DNA from: Deltaproteobacteria bacterium
GTDB taxonomy: Bacteria > Desulfobacterota > Desulfobacteria > Desulfobacterales > JAFDCJ01
Direction of reading: 5' to 3'
DNA: 39,103 nt
Assembly: GCA_019312835.1 (NCBI GenBank)
Contig: JAFDCJ010000272.1
Coordinates: forward strand, 1 to 39,103
Part shown: one piece after another, positions 16,801 through 23,976 of the stretch
Layout: the number at the start of each line of letters is the position of its first letter
Numbering within the stretch: the stretch's first letter is position 1
Position numbers and translations under genes: made by a program
The notes under the pieces: generated by a model
Databases searched by the model: none
Seen by the model: the letters and a program-made list of their open reading frames with translations, nothing else
Told to the model about the DNA's origin: nothing

Positions 16801-17122
16801 CGACTTTATCAACCGGGCCGTGCGCGACGGCATGGAAGTCGAAAAGGCCGTGATCGAATCGGGCCGTGCCAGGTTCCGGCCGGTGTTGCTGACATCGGTC
16901 ACCACGGTGGCCGGTCTTTTCCCTCTGCTTCTGGAGCGCAGTTTTCAGGCCCAATTCCTTGTCCCTATGGCCGTCAGCCTTTGTTTCGGGCTGATGGTGG
17001 CCACCGTCTTAACGTTGCTCTACGTGCCGGCCCTGTATCTGATTAATAAAGATATCATCCGCCTGTTCAGTGCCAAGGAGGGCCAAGCCGACATCGGAGA
17101 CCAGACCACAGCGAACGGATAG
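13865..17122 (+). CDS. RND-family efflux permease
   Basis: Proton-driven inner-membrane pump of the AcrB/HAE superfamily, 1085 residues. An N-terminal helix (about 15-33) is followed by a periplasmic porter domain beginning with [28 protein letters not shown]. Helices occupy about 360-500, with the proton-relay aspartates in [15 protein letters not shown]. A second periplasmic domain follows, and a second helix set lies at about 910-1070 with [16 protein letters not shown]. Its adaptor is encoded upstream. The ATG lies 4 bases after the heptad repeat, and no Shine-Dalgarno is visible, as if the element replaced the native leader. The substrate is not predictable; the family covers drugs, lipids and metal ions, and no metal-pump signature was recognised. 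Confidence 0.93.
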   Translation: [1085 protein letters not shown]

Positions 17123-17133
17123 AGCAAGTCAAA

Positions 17134-17156
17134 CCCCAGCTGACGGCCGGCTGGGG
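17134..17156. terminator. Weak hairpin between convergent genes
   Basis: CCCCAGC (17134-17140) pairs with GCTGGGG (17150-17156) across a 9-base loop. On the minus strand it is followed by TTTGACTT, on the plus strand by G-rich DNA. It could terminate the minus-strand ATPase gene, which ends at 17230. Confidence 0.4.
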
Positions 17157-17229
17157 GGGGAAGGTTTCATTCCTGGTATTCGCGCTAGGGGTCGAAATTC
17201 TTGCTGTCGTGCTGAAGGTAGGCCGCGCC

Positions 17230-18039
17230 CTATTCAACAAGGATTTTGAGGTCGTCGGCGCATTGTTTGACCATCGGCCCGGTGATCTTGGCGGTTTCTG
17301 ATATATAGCCGGTCAAAAGGGACCGATCGCAGATAATGTTGATCAAGCGGGGATAACCCTTGGAAAACGAAAAAACCTCATGAACGGCTTCAGCGTCGAA
17401 AATCGCTGTCTCCGATCCCGCCACCCTGAGGCGGTACTGGATGTATTGGTGCGTTTCGGGTTCCGTCAGGGGCGCGATCGTATAATGCACTGTCAGTCTC
17501 TGGCGTAAGGCCTTGTTCTGTTCATCCTTGATGATGTCGATAACCTCATTCTGCCCCACGAAAAAGATGTTGATAAGCTTCACATCTTTTTTTTCAATGT
17601 TCGATAACAGCCGTATTTGTTCCAGAAGCTCCTGGTTCAGTCTCTGGGCCTCATCGATTATCAATACGGCCTTTTTGTGTTCTGAAAAGGTGTTGTATAA
17701 AAAGGGCTCAAACTGGTTGAGAAAATCGCCCTTGGTATCAAATTCAATATTGATGTTGAATTGTTTGGCAATCAGTTTGAAAAAATCAAGGCTGCTGAGA
17801 TCAGGATCCGGAATGGTGGCCACGATGGCATCCATCTGATGTTCAGACAGAAAATAATTGATCAGCGAAGTCTTCCCGGTTCCAATGTCACCATTGAGTA
17901 ACAGGAAAGCTTTATTTTCAAGGATGCCGTATCTCAGGCAGGCAAGCCCCTCCTTGTACTTTTCGCCGAGCCAAAAAAATTTAGGATCCGGGCTCTCCTC
18001 AAATGGCTTTAACCTGAGATTATAGTGCTCAAGATACAT
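17230..18039 (-). CDS. AAA ATPase of the ExeA/GspA type
   Basis: A 269-residue P-loop ATPase with the N-terminal signature MYLEHYNLRLKPFEESPDPK common to ExeA/GspA-like and exosortase-associated ATPases. Walker A is GDIGTGKTS (50-58) and Walker B is AVLIIDEAQ (124-132). A sensor-like segment INIFFVGQNE and the C-terminal lid domain follow. It lacks the peptidoglycan-binding domain of full-length ExeA and stops after the AAA module. No exosortase, polysaccharide or type II secretion gene is adjacent, so the partner is unknown. TniB-type transposition ATPases share the fold, but no transposase is nearby. Confidence 0.85.
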   Translation of the reverse strand: MYLEHYNLRLKPFEESPDPKFFWLGEKYKEGLACLRYGILENKAFLLLNGDIGTGKTSLINYFLSEHQMDAIVATIPDPDLSSLDFFKLIAKQFNINIEFDTKGDFLNQFEPFLYNTFSEHKKAVLIIDEAQRLNQELLEQIRLLSNIEKKDVKLINIFFVGQNEVIDIIKDEQNKALRQRLTVHYTIAPLTEPETHQYIQYRLRVAGSETAIFDAEAVHEVFSFSKGYPRLINIICDRSLLTGYISETAKITGPMVKQCADDLKILVE

Positions 18040-18197
18040 ATAGCTGCTTTACCCCTTCAATCAATTAAGTGCACGGGCATACTATTAATCGGATGTCTGG
18101 CTATCATTCAAGGCCTTGTCAACCGGTGGTCGATTTCGGTTTTGAGAGAAGTCGTCTCCAAAACCGGATGGGCCCGAAAGGGCTGTTGCTCTTGCGC

Positions 18198-18578
18198 CTA
18201 TTCAACACCGCAGATAGCCGACACCTCCACCAGTGCATCTTTGGGAAGCCTCGCGACCTCGACCGTCTCCCTGGCAGGCGGATTCTCACCAAAATAATTT
18301 TCATAGACCCCATTGAAGGCAACAAAGTCATCCATGTTCTTGATAAAACATGAACATTTTAAAACGTCTTTTAAGGCCATGCCGGCCCCTTCGATGATGG
18401 CTTTCAGATTTTTCAACACCTGCTCGGCTTGCGCTTCGATACCCCCCTCGACAAATTCACCGGTCTGGGGATCGATGGCGATCTGTCCGGATACAAAAAG
18501 CAAGCCGCTGAACTGAATGGCCTGGGAATAGGGGCCAATTGCCGCAGGCGCTCGGTCGGTTGCAACAATTTTTTTCAT
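18198..18578 (-). CDS. ridA: RidA-family enamine/imine deaminase
   Basis: Small trimeric enzyme that hydrolyses reactive enamine/imine intermediates from PLP enzymes. The 126-residue reading begins MKKIVATDRAPAAIGPYSQA, the family N-terminus. The start at 18578 is preferred because GGAGGACCTCCCG precedes it; an upstream in-frame start would add 13 unrelated residues. The segment LLFVSGQIAIDPQTGEFVEG and the C-terminal RLPKDALVEVSAIC are typical, and the expected active-site arginine is not obvious because the canonical R105 region reads TVEVARLPKDA, where the arginine of VARLP is the candidate. It lies 331 bases downstream of the acyl-CoA synthetase and may not be co-transcribed, because the gap holds a strong hairpin. 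Confidence 0.92.
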   Translation of the reverse strand: MKKIVATDRAPAAIGPYSQAIQFSGLLFVSGQIAIDPQTGEFVEGGIEAQAEQVLKNLKAIIEGAGMALKDVLKCSCFIKNMDDFVAFNGVYENYFGENPPARETVEVARLPKDALVEVSAICGVE

Positions 18579-18719
18579 CGGGAGGTCCTCCTTTTGCAAA
18601 AACGGTGCAAGGCTCAAGGCACAGGGCCTGCTCCATAAGGAACATGGTTTCTAGATGCAGTGCCAAGCGCCCAGGCTGAAAAAACAATCATTATCAATTC
18701 AAAATAATTTATGGATTGT

Positions 18720-18784
18720 GGGCGCGGCTTCCAGCCGCGAGATTGTTAAACCGAGGATATAAATCGCGGCTGGAAGCCGCGCCC
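18720..18784. repeat. Perfect 21-bp GC-rich inverted repeat
   Basis: GGGCGCGGCTTCCAGCCGCGA (18720-18740, 21 bases) is exactly complementary to 18764-18784, with a 23-base loop. Each arm itself contains the small palindrome GCGGCTTCCAGCCGC. A diverged copy lies at 28941-29004. It sits in the 331-base gap between the acyl-CoA synthetase and ridA and may act as a terminator or REP-like element. The rest of the gap 18618-18909 shows nothing recognisable. Confidence 0.8.
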
Positions 18785-18909
18785 GCGAAACCACCAGCAC
18801 CTGCAGATTGTTAGTTGACACGAATGTGCATCAGCGGGACCAAGACCTGCTCGCTGATCTCTGCTGTCCTGCCGCTTTCATCTGCCTTGCGCGTCGAACT
18901 CCTGCTTGA

Positions 18910-21069
18910 TCAGAACGAAGACGGGTCCCCTGTCTTTTGTTTCAGGATCACCCGCGCGTCCACAATACTGATACCTTTTTCATGGACGATGACCGGGTTC
19001 AGATCCATCTCCTCGATATCGGGGTAGGCCTCGACGATTTCAGAACACAGCATCAATAATTTCCGGATGGCCTGCTGGTCCAGTTTGGGGTTGCCCCTGG
19101 CACCGTCTAGAATCGGAAATGATTTGGTCTGTTCGATCATCCGTTTGGCTGCCGATCGGGTGATGGGCAGCACCCGAAAAGACACGTCTTTAATGATTTC
19201 CACCATGATACCGCCCAGACCATACATAATAACCGGCCCGAACTGATCGTCGTATTTGGTTCCGATAATTACCTCCACGCCCTTGTTGGCCATGGGAGAA
19301 ACCAGTATGCCTCTTATGTCAGCGTTTTTTTGATATTGATGCGCGTTAGCGGTAATCTCTTTGAAAGCGCTGCGGATGTCTTTTTCCGTCTTCAGGTTGA
19401 CCCGCACACCGCCCGCATCGCTTTTGTGCAGAATATCGGGAGACACAATTTTCAGCACCACAGTTTTCTCCAAGCTCTGGGCGAATTCAACTGCCTCATC
19501 CGGGGTTTGGACCAACCGGTCGCCGGTGACCGGGGCACCGTGGATGGCGAAGAGCTCTTTGGCCTCATGCTCGAGAAGTGCGCGGCGGCCATCATGGCGG
19601 GCGGCATCAATAATCTTTTGACCTTCGGGCCTGGCATTTGCGCCCCAATTCAGGTCAAAATTGTGTTTGGGACGGTAGCTATTGAGATAGTTCCCATATT
19701 CGGCCAGCACGCTGATGCATTTTGCCGAGATATCCAGGGAATCGTATACCGGGATGTTGTAGTACCGCAGCAACTCAAGCGCATGGGGCCTTTCGGAATT
19801 ATACAGGCTGTGCAAAACGATGGGTTTATGCCTCTTTTTGACCATTTTGCCCATGCGGTGAGCGGCATCTTCTTCCATCAACGACAGGCTTTCGGCAAAC
19901 CGGATGCCGTAGCCGCCGAAAAGACCGACAACCATCAGGCCCCCGACATTGGGATCCTTTAAGATGATGTCAGCGCAATCGGCGAAGACCGACGGGTCTG
20001 CATCGGTGCCGCCGGCCACATCCACCGGATTGGGAACCGAGGCCGCCGCCGGCAGTATCTTTCTTAGATTGGCCTGGGTTTTGGCGTTTAACTCGGGAAT
20101 TTCAACACCCAGATCGGTCAGGATATCGGCGGCGATGGTGGCGTGCCCGCCGCCGTCGGCCAGGATGGCGATTTTGTTGTTTTTTATCGGCGGCAAGCTG
20201 GATAAGGTTTCGGCAGCGGGAAAGAGCTCATCGGAGTTTTCAATGACGATGATGCCAGCAAGCTGGAATGCCCCTTTGGCTACCTCCGATATCCCGGCTA
20301 AAGCGCCGGTGTGCGATCCCGCCGATTTTTTGCCGGTGGATGACCGGCCGCTTTTAAGCAGAATAATCGGCTTTTCCAAAGTCGTCTTTTGCGCCTGCTG
20401 GACAAATTCACGCCCGTTGCGCAAACCCTCCACGTACATTAAAATGGCTTTTGTCTTCGGGTCCTGGCGGAAGAACTCGAGGTATTCATGAAATTTGATA
20501 TCCGCTTCGTTACCTACACCGACATAATAAGAGAAGCCTTTGCGACTTTTGATTTTCGCTTCGGTGATCAAGGTGAGCGCCATATTACCGCTCTGGGTCA
20601 GCAGGGCAATGTCCCCCTTGGGCGTATCCTTCAGACCTACCAGGTTTAGGCTGTCGTGCAGATTGAGCATGCCGGATGTGTTGGGACCGATCAATCGGAT
20701 GTTGTGTTTATTGGCAACGGCTACCATCTCGTTTTCAAGCTTGCGGCCATCATCGCCGATTTCCCCGAATCCCCCGGCCAGTATGACGGCTCCTTTAACC
20801 CTTTTCTGGCCGCAGTCTTCCAGCACGGCGGGCAGGGAGCGCGCCGGGGTGCACACCAGCGCCACATCCACCGATCCTTTGATGTCGGATACATTTTTGT
20901 AACATTTAAACCCCATTATACTTTTTTCTTTGGGGTTTACCGGATAGATGTTGCCTTCGTATTTTTCATCCACCAGGGTCCGGATCGTCTGATAGCCGCG
21001 CTTGGTTTCATTCTTGGATGCTCCCACGATCGCAACAGATTCGGCGTTTAGGATGCTCTCTAATGACAT
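18910..21069 (-). CDS. NDP-forming acyl-CoA synthetase (acetate--CoA ligase family, fused alpha-beta)
   Basis: Interconverts acyl-CoA plus NDP and phosphate with acid plus NTP and CoA. The CoA-binding Rossmann domain is at the N-terminus (SVAIVGASKNETKRGYQTI), then come two succinyl-CoA-ligase-like domains. The swinging active-site histidine is in SAGSHTGALAG (H253). The C-terminal ATP-grasp beta part (about 490-715) contains VVLKIVSPDILHKSDAGGV. The ATG at 21069 is chosen because GAGGTG lies 9 bases upstream; a GTG four codons earlier overlaps that site. At 719 residues it is a full alpha-beta fusion. The enoyl-CoA hydratase gene lies 96 bases upstream on the same strand, suggesting a small acyl-CoA operon. 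The substrate acid is unknown, and a protein acetyltransferase role is unlikely because no GNAT domain is present. Confidence 0.9.
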   Translation of the reverse strand: MSLESILNAESVAIVGASKNETKRGYQTIRTLVDEKYEGNIYPVNPKEKSIMGFKCYKNVSDIKGSVDVALVCTPARSLPAVLEDCGQKRVKGAVILAGGFGEIGDDGRKLENEMVAVANKHNIRLIGPNTSGMLNLHDSLNLVGLKDTPKGDIALLTQSGNMALTLITEAKIKSRKGFSYYVGVGNEADIKFHEYLEFFRQDPKTKAILMYVEGLRNGREFVQQAQKTTLEKPIILLKSGRSSTGKKSAGSHTGALAGISEVAKGAFQLAGIIVIENSDELFPAAETLSSLPPIKNNKIAILADGGGHATIAADILTDLGVEIPELNAKTQANLRKILPAAASVPNPVDVAGGTDADPSVFADCADIILKDPNVGGLMVVGLFGGYGIRFAESLSLMEEDAAHRMGKMVKKRHKPIVLHSLYNSERPHALELLRYYNIPVYDSLDISAKCISVLAEYGNYLNSYRPKHNFDLNWGANARPEGQKIIDAARHDGRRALLEHEAKELFAIHGAPVTGDRLVQTPDEAVEFAQSLEKTVVLKIVSPDILHKSDAGGVRVNLKTEKDIRSAFKEITANAHQYQKNADIRGILVSPMANKGVEVIIGTKYDDQFGPVIMYGLGGIMVEIIKDVSFRVLPITRSAAKRMIEQTKSFPILDGARGNPKLDQQAIRKLLMLCSEIVEAYPDIEEMDLNPVIVHEKGISIVDARVILKQKTGDPSSF

Positions 21070-21165
21070 GGTTCTGTTCACCTCATTCTTGGAAAATATA
21101 GACAGTCAATCTCTATTTTCTTCTATTGCTGCCGGTCTTTGGTTCTGGTTCCGGGTTGCGCGCCA

Positions 21166-21933
21166 CTATTTTTTCTTCCGTTCTTCGAAATCCTTTAACG
21201 ATTCCTGGCGTTCTTTCGTTGATACGCAGGTCAGACAGGCTTCGATTTCAAAATCCATCAGGGCATCGAGACTGACCTCACCCCGGGCCATGAGCAGTCC
21301 CTTTTTGATCATTTTAAGCGAAATGGCGGAATTGGCCGCAATCTTTTGGGCCATGGCATTAACTTCGGTTTCAAGTTGCCCCAGGGGGACCGCTTTGTTT
21401 ACCAGGCCAATTTGTTGGGCCTCTTTGCCGTCGATATACTCACCGGTAAAAAGCAGTTCCTTGGCTTTGCCGGGACCGATTAGGTCCTGAACCAACCGAA
21501 ATGCTCCCCCGGTGACAGAGGAGGTTACCTTGGCTTCCGGTGATCCGATCTGGGCGTCTTCAGCCGCAATCCGGATGTCACAGGCCAGCGCCAGTTCATA
21601 GCCGGAACCGATGGCATACCCGTTGACGGCTGCAATGGTCGGCTTTTCAAAACGAATAATCTTGCGGGAAGCTTCCTGAAGCTCTTCCAGATACTCCCGG
21701 TATGCTTCCAGGGTCCGGTTCTTGGACTCTTTTAGATCCGCCCCGGTGGAAAAGGCTCTTCCCTCGCCGGTGACCACCAGCACCTTAATGTCGGCATCCC
21801 CGGCGGCATCTTCCAGTGCCGCCTGAAAATCAAGCCACAGTTGCTTGTTCATGGCATTCAACACCTTGGGCCGGTTTAATTTTATCGTCGCAATCCCCTG
21901 GCTTTTTTCATAAATAATGCACTCAAAATTCAT
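21166..21933 (-). CDS. Enoyl-CoA hydratase/isomerase (crotonase family)
   Basis: Hydrates 2-enoyl-CoA or isomerises the double bond in beta-oxidation. The crotonase fold is clear: KLNRPKVLNAMN, VLVVTGEGRAFSTGADLKE (oxyanion-hole and CoA contacts), AAVNGYAIGSGYELALACDIRIA and AQIGSPEAKV with the glutamate expected in catalysis. The second oxyanion/acidic loop, usually PGxGG(T/S), reads SVTGGAFR, so the exact reaction is uncertain. The ATG at 21933 has GGAG 6 bases upstream; a TTG four codons earlier overlaps that site. The length is 255 residues. It is likely transcribed with the downstream acyl-CoA synthetase. Confidence 0.92.
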   Translation of the reverse strand: MNFECIIYEKSQGIATIKLNRPKVLNAMNKQLWLDFQAALEDAAGDADIKVLVVTGEGRAFSTGADLKESKNRTLEAYREYLEELQEASRKIIRFEKPTIAAVNGYAIGSGYELALACDIRIAAEDAQIGSPEAKVTSSVTGGAFRLVQDLIGPGKAKELLFTGEYIDGKEAQQIGLVNKAVPLGQLETEVNAMAQKIAANSAISLKMIKKGLLMARGEVSLDALMDFEIEACLTCVSTKERQESLKDFEERKKK

Positions 21934-21977
21934 CTTTTTCTCCAATATGCCGATAACACAATGATGGACCTGTTTTA

Positions 21978-22075
21978 GTTATTTGTTAATGGTTATTTGT
22001 TATTCGTGGTGTCTGATTGATCATTCTCATTAGTTAACCCGTCTTACGATGAACCAATAACGAATAACAAATAAC
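21978..22075. repeat. Miniature inverted heptad pair, no gene inside
   Basis: GTTANTN words start at 21978, 21985, 21992 and 21999. NAATAAC words start at 22055, 22062 and 22069. The 16-base arms 21992-22007 and 22060-22075 are exactly complementary. The words are the same as those that enclose the four-helix-bundle gene, but the 52-base interior is non-coding. It lies between the sixA-like and enoyl-CoA hydratase genes. Confidence 0.75.
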
Positions 22076-22141
22076 GATAAAATCGGTTTTAGCAGAAATT
22101 CTGGTATAACCCTTTAAGACACATAGTGCCCGTACATTGGT

Positions 22142-22603
22142 TTATCCAATATTGGGCATCAGGGTCCAGATGATTTCCCAGGATTTGGTTTCCGGATTCA
22201 GGTCCAGACACACAATGCCGCTGTTTTGAAATTTAAATATCGGTTTTTCAGTGGACCCGGTGATAAGATAGGAGGTCATACGTTCCATAAACGGCAGATG
22301 GCCAACCAACATGGTGTTGGTGTCAGATTTAATGCTGGCAGCAAAGGCGGCCACATCATCCATCGGTTTTAATCCCTGTACTTCTAGAACACCTTCGGGG
22401 GGATTGAGGGCCGCTGCAAAAATTTCAGCCGTTTTTCGTGCTCGGTTTTTGGCGCTGTGACAAATTTGACCGACATTGACATGATAGTTTTTGGCAACGC
22501 CGGCGATACGCTCGGTTTCAGGGACTCCTTCTTCGGAGAGACCCTGATCGGGATCAACATCTTTCGGCAGGCTTTGACCGTGTTGAACCAGGTACAGTGC
22601 CAT
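22142..22603 (-). CDS. sixA: SixA-type phosphohistidine phosphatase
   Basis: Short histidine-phosphatase-superfamily enzyme, 153 residues, the class that removes phosphate from histidine phosphotransfer proteins. The catalytic motif is LVQHGQS (H8), with QHG in place of the superfamily RHG, as in SixA. CHSAKNRARKTAEIF supplies the second arginine, and MLVGHLPFMERM the second histidine. AAGGAGGAAACC precedes the ATG. No two-component gene is nearby, so its partner is unknown. It is transcribed separately from the enoyl-CoA hydratase gene, from which the miniature heptad element separates it. Confidence 0.88.
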   Translation of the reverse strand: MALYLVQHGQSLPKDVDPDQGLSEEGVPETERIAGVAKNYHVNVGQICHSAKNRARKTAEIFAAALNPPEGVLEVQGLKPMDDVAAFAASIKSDTNTMLVGHLPFMERMTSYLITGSTEKPIFKFQNSGIVCLDLNPETKSWEIIWTLMPNIG

Positions 22604-22761
22604 GATGGTTTCCTCCTTGAAAATATGAGCTGTTGATAATATGAAGGACTACAGTCGGCTAGATATGCCAATGATTTGAAAACATCAATAGGTTTTTGGC
22701 CCCACAGCGTTCATTTTTTAATTTGTTGAATCTAAACGGCAATAATCATCAGTTGGATGTT

Positions 22762-22860
22762 GGGGTAATGGAGTACTGGAGTGATGGAAAGAAACCTCTG
22801 AAGATGCGGAGTCCCGCAGCTGCCTTTTCCAATACTCCAATACTCCAATGCTCCAAATAA
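22762..22860. repeat. Inverted pair of octad arrays
   Basis: GGRGTNNT words start at 22762, 22770 and 22778. CCAATACT-like words start at 22829, 22837, 22845 and 22853. All have period 8, and the two groups are roughly reverse complements. They lie in the divergent gap between sixA and the DHH gene. The word matches the array at 1493-1516. Confidence 0.65.
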
Positions 22861-22934
22861 CAACGACTTAGGTGATTAAATCGTGCAATTCTTGATTTAG
22901 TTTTAAATTGTCGATGACGCAGGAGTCATTTTTC

Positions 22935-23834
22935 ATGCGGATTGTTACCAGACCCGATTTTGACGGCATTGTTTGCGCTGTCTTGCTTTACGAAGCCATG
23001 GATATCATGGAGCCCGTGAAGTGGGTCGAGCCCAATGCAATGCAAGGTGGCATGGTTGACATCCGGAAAGGTGATATTATTGCCAATCTTCCCTATGATG
23101 ATCGCTGTTCGTTCTGGTTTGACCACCATTACACCAACCGGATATACCGATCCTTTAACGGAGTGTTCAAAATTGCCCCATCGGCGGCAGGCATTATTTT
23201 TAATCATTACAAAGACCGGTTCAAAAGCGATTATGAAGCGCTGGTAAGCGCCACTGATAAAATTGATGCCGCCGATCTTTCAGAAGATGAAGTTCTTCAT
23301 CCCGAAAAGCATGATTATGTCATGCTTTCGATGACTGTGGTGAACGGCGGTGAACCCGATGAGCCCTATTGGAATAGGCTGGTTGATCTTCTGCGCCATT
23401 ACGATATTCAGCACGTCCTTGATGTTCCCGACGTAAAGGAGCGTTGCCGTCGGGCGATTGAACAAAATGATCAATATGCCATCTATTTAAAGAAGAATAC
23501 GCGGCTTGAAAAGCACGTCTCGATTACAGATTTTCGCAATCTGAAGGATATTCCTGCCGGCAATCGTTTCCTGGTTTATTCATTATTTCCCGACTCCTTT
23601 GTCAATTTGAGGATTCGCTATGAAAAAAAAGACAAAGGGATGACGGCGGTCAATATCGGGCACAGCATCTTTAATCGCCGCTGTAATGTAAACGCCGGCC
23701 TGCTGCTGGCTGATTTTGGCGGGGGAGGGCATCGCGGTGCGGCATCCACCCGATTTGAATCCAGCCACGCGGATACGTATCTGCCCCAAATCATCGATGC
23801 CCTGCAAAAAAACGAAAACAACGAAAATTGCTGA
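22935..23834 (+). CDS. DHH-family phosphoesterase
   Basis: Predicted manganese-dependent phosphoesterase of the RecJ/NrnA/exopolyphosphatase superfamily, 299 residues. The N-terminal DHH domain starts RIVTRPDFDGIVCAVLL, with the metal-binding DFD (D8, D10). The family DHH triad is in FWFDHHYTN. The C-terminal DHHA1-type GGGGHRGAASTRF (about 272-284) is intact. The ATG at 22935 is chosen because CAGGAG ends 9 bases upstream; a TTG nine codons earlier overlaps that site. It may degrade short oligonucleotides, cyclic-dinucleotide products or polyphosphate; the sequence does not decide between them. Its stop codon lies inside a strong terminator hairpin. Confidence 0.85.
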   Translation: MRIVTRPDFDGIVCAVLLYEAMDIMEPVKWVEPNAMQGGMVDIRKGDIIANLPYDDRCSFWFDHHYTNRIYRSFNGVFKIAPSAAGIIFNHYKDRFKSDYEALVSATDKIDAADLSEDEVLHPEKHDYVMLSMTVVNGGEPDEPYWNRLVDLLRHYDIQHVLDVPDVKERCRRAIEQNDQYAIYLKKNTRLEKHVSITDFRNLKDIPAGNRFLVYSLFPDSFVNLRIRYEKKDKGMTAVNIGHSIFNRRCNVNAGLLLADFGGGGHRGAASTRFESSHADTYLPQIIDALQKNENNENC

Positions 23835-23858
23835 ATTCGAGAGAACCGAATTCAGCAA
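23828..23858. terminator. 12-bp bidirectional terminator hairpin
   Basis: TTGCTGAATTCG (23828-23839) and CGAATTCAGCAA (23847-23858) pair perfectly around a 7-base loop. The stop codon of the DHH gene is inside the stem. A short T run follows on the minus strand, toward which the kinase-like gene is transcribed. Confidence 0.7.
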
Positions 23859-23976
23859 GTGTTTAGTATGGGGTGTTTTGTAGATAGCTTACGTCGGAAT
23901 TAACCATTGTGTTGGAGCAGTCCTGAAATCTTCACCTGAAAGGTCTTCTTTTGACCATTCGCTGCAGGGGTTCGTT

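Noticed and set aside
17230-18039. TniB-like transposition ATPase
   Set aside because: No transposase or terminal repeats are nearby, and the N-terminal signature fits ExeA/exosortase-associated ATPases better.
18815-19027. Small plus-strand gene between ridA and the acyl-CoA synthetase
   Set aside because: It overlaps the 3' end of the synthetase antisense, has no family resemblance and no ribosome binding site.
21978-22075. CRISPR-like array
   Set aside because: Units are 7 bases with no spacers and no cas genes; the paired arms are inverted rather than direct repeats.
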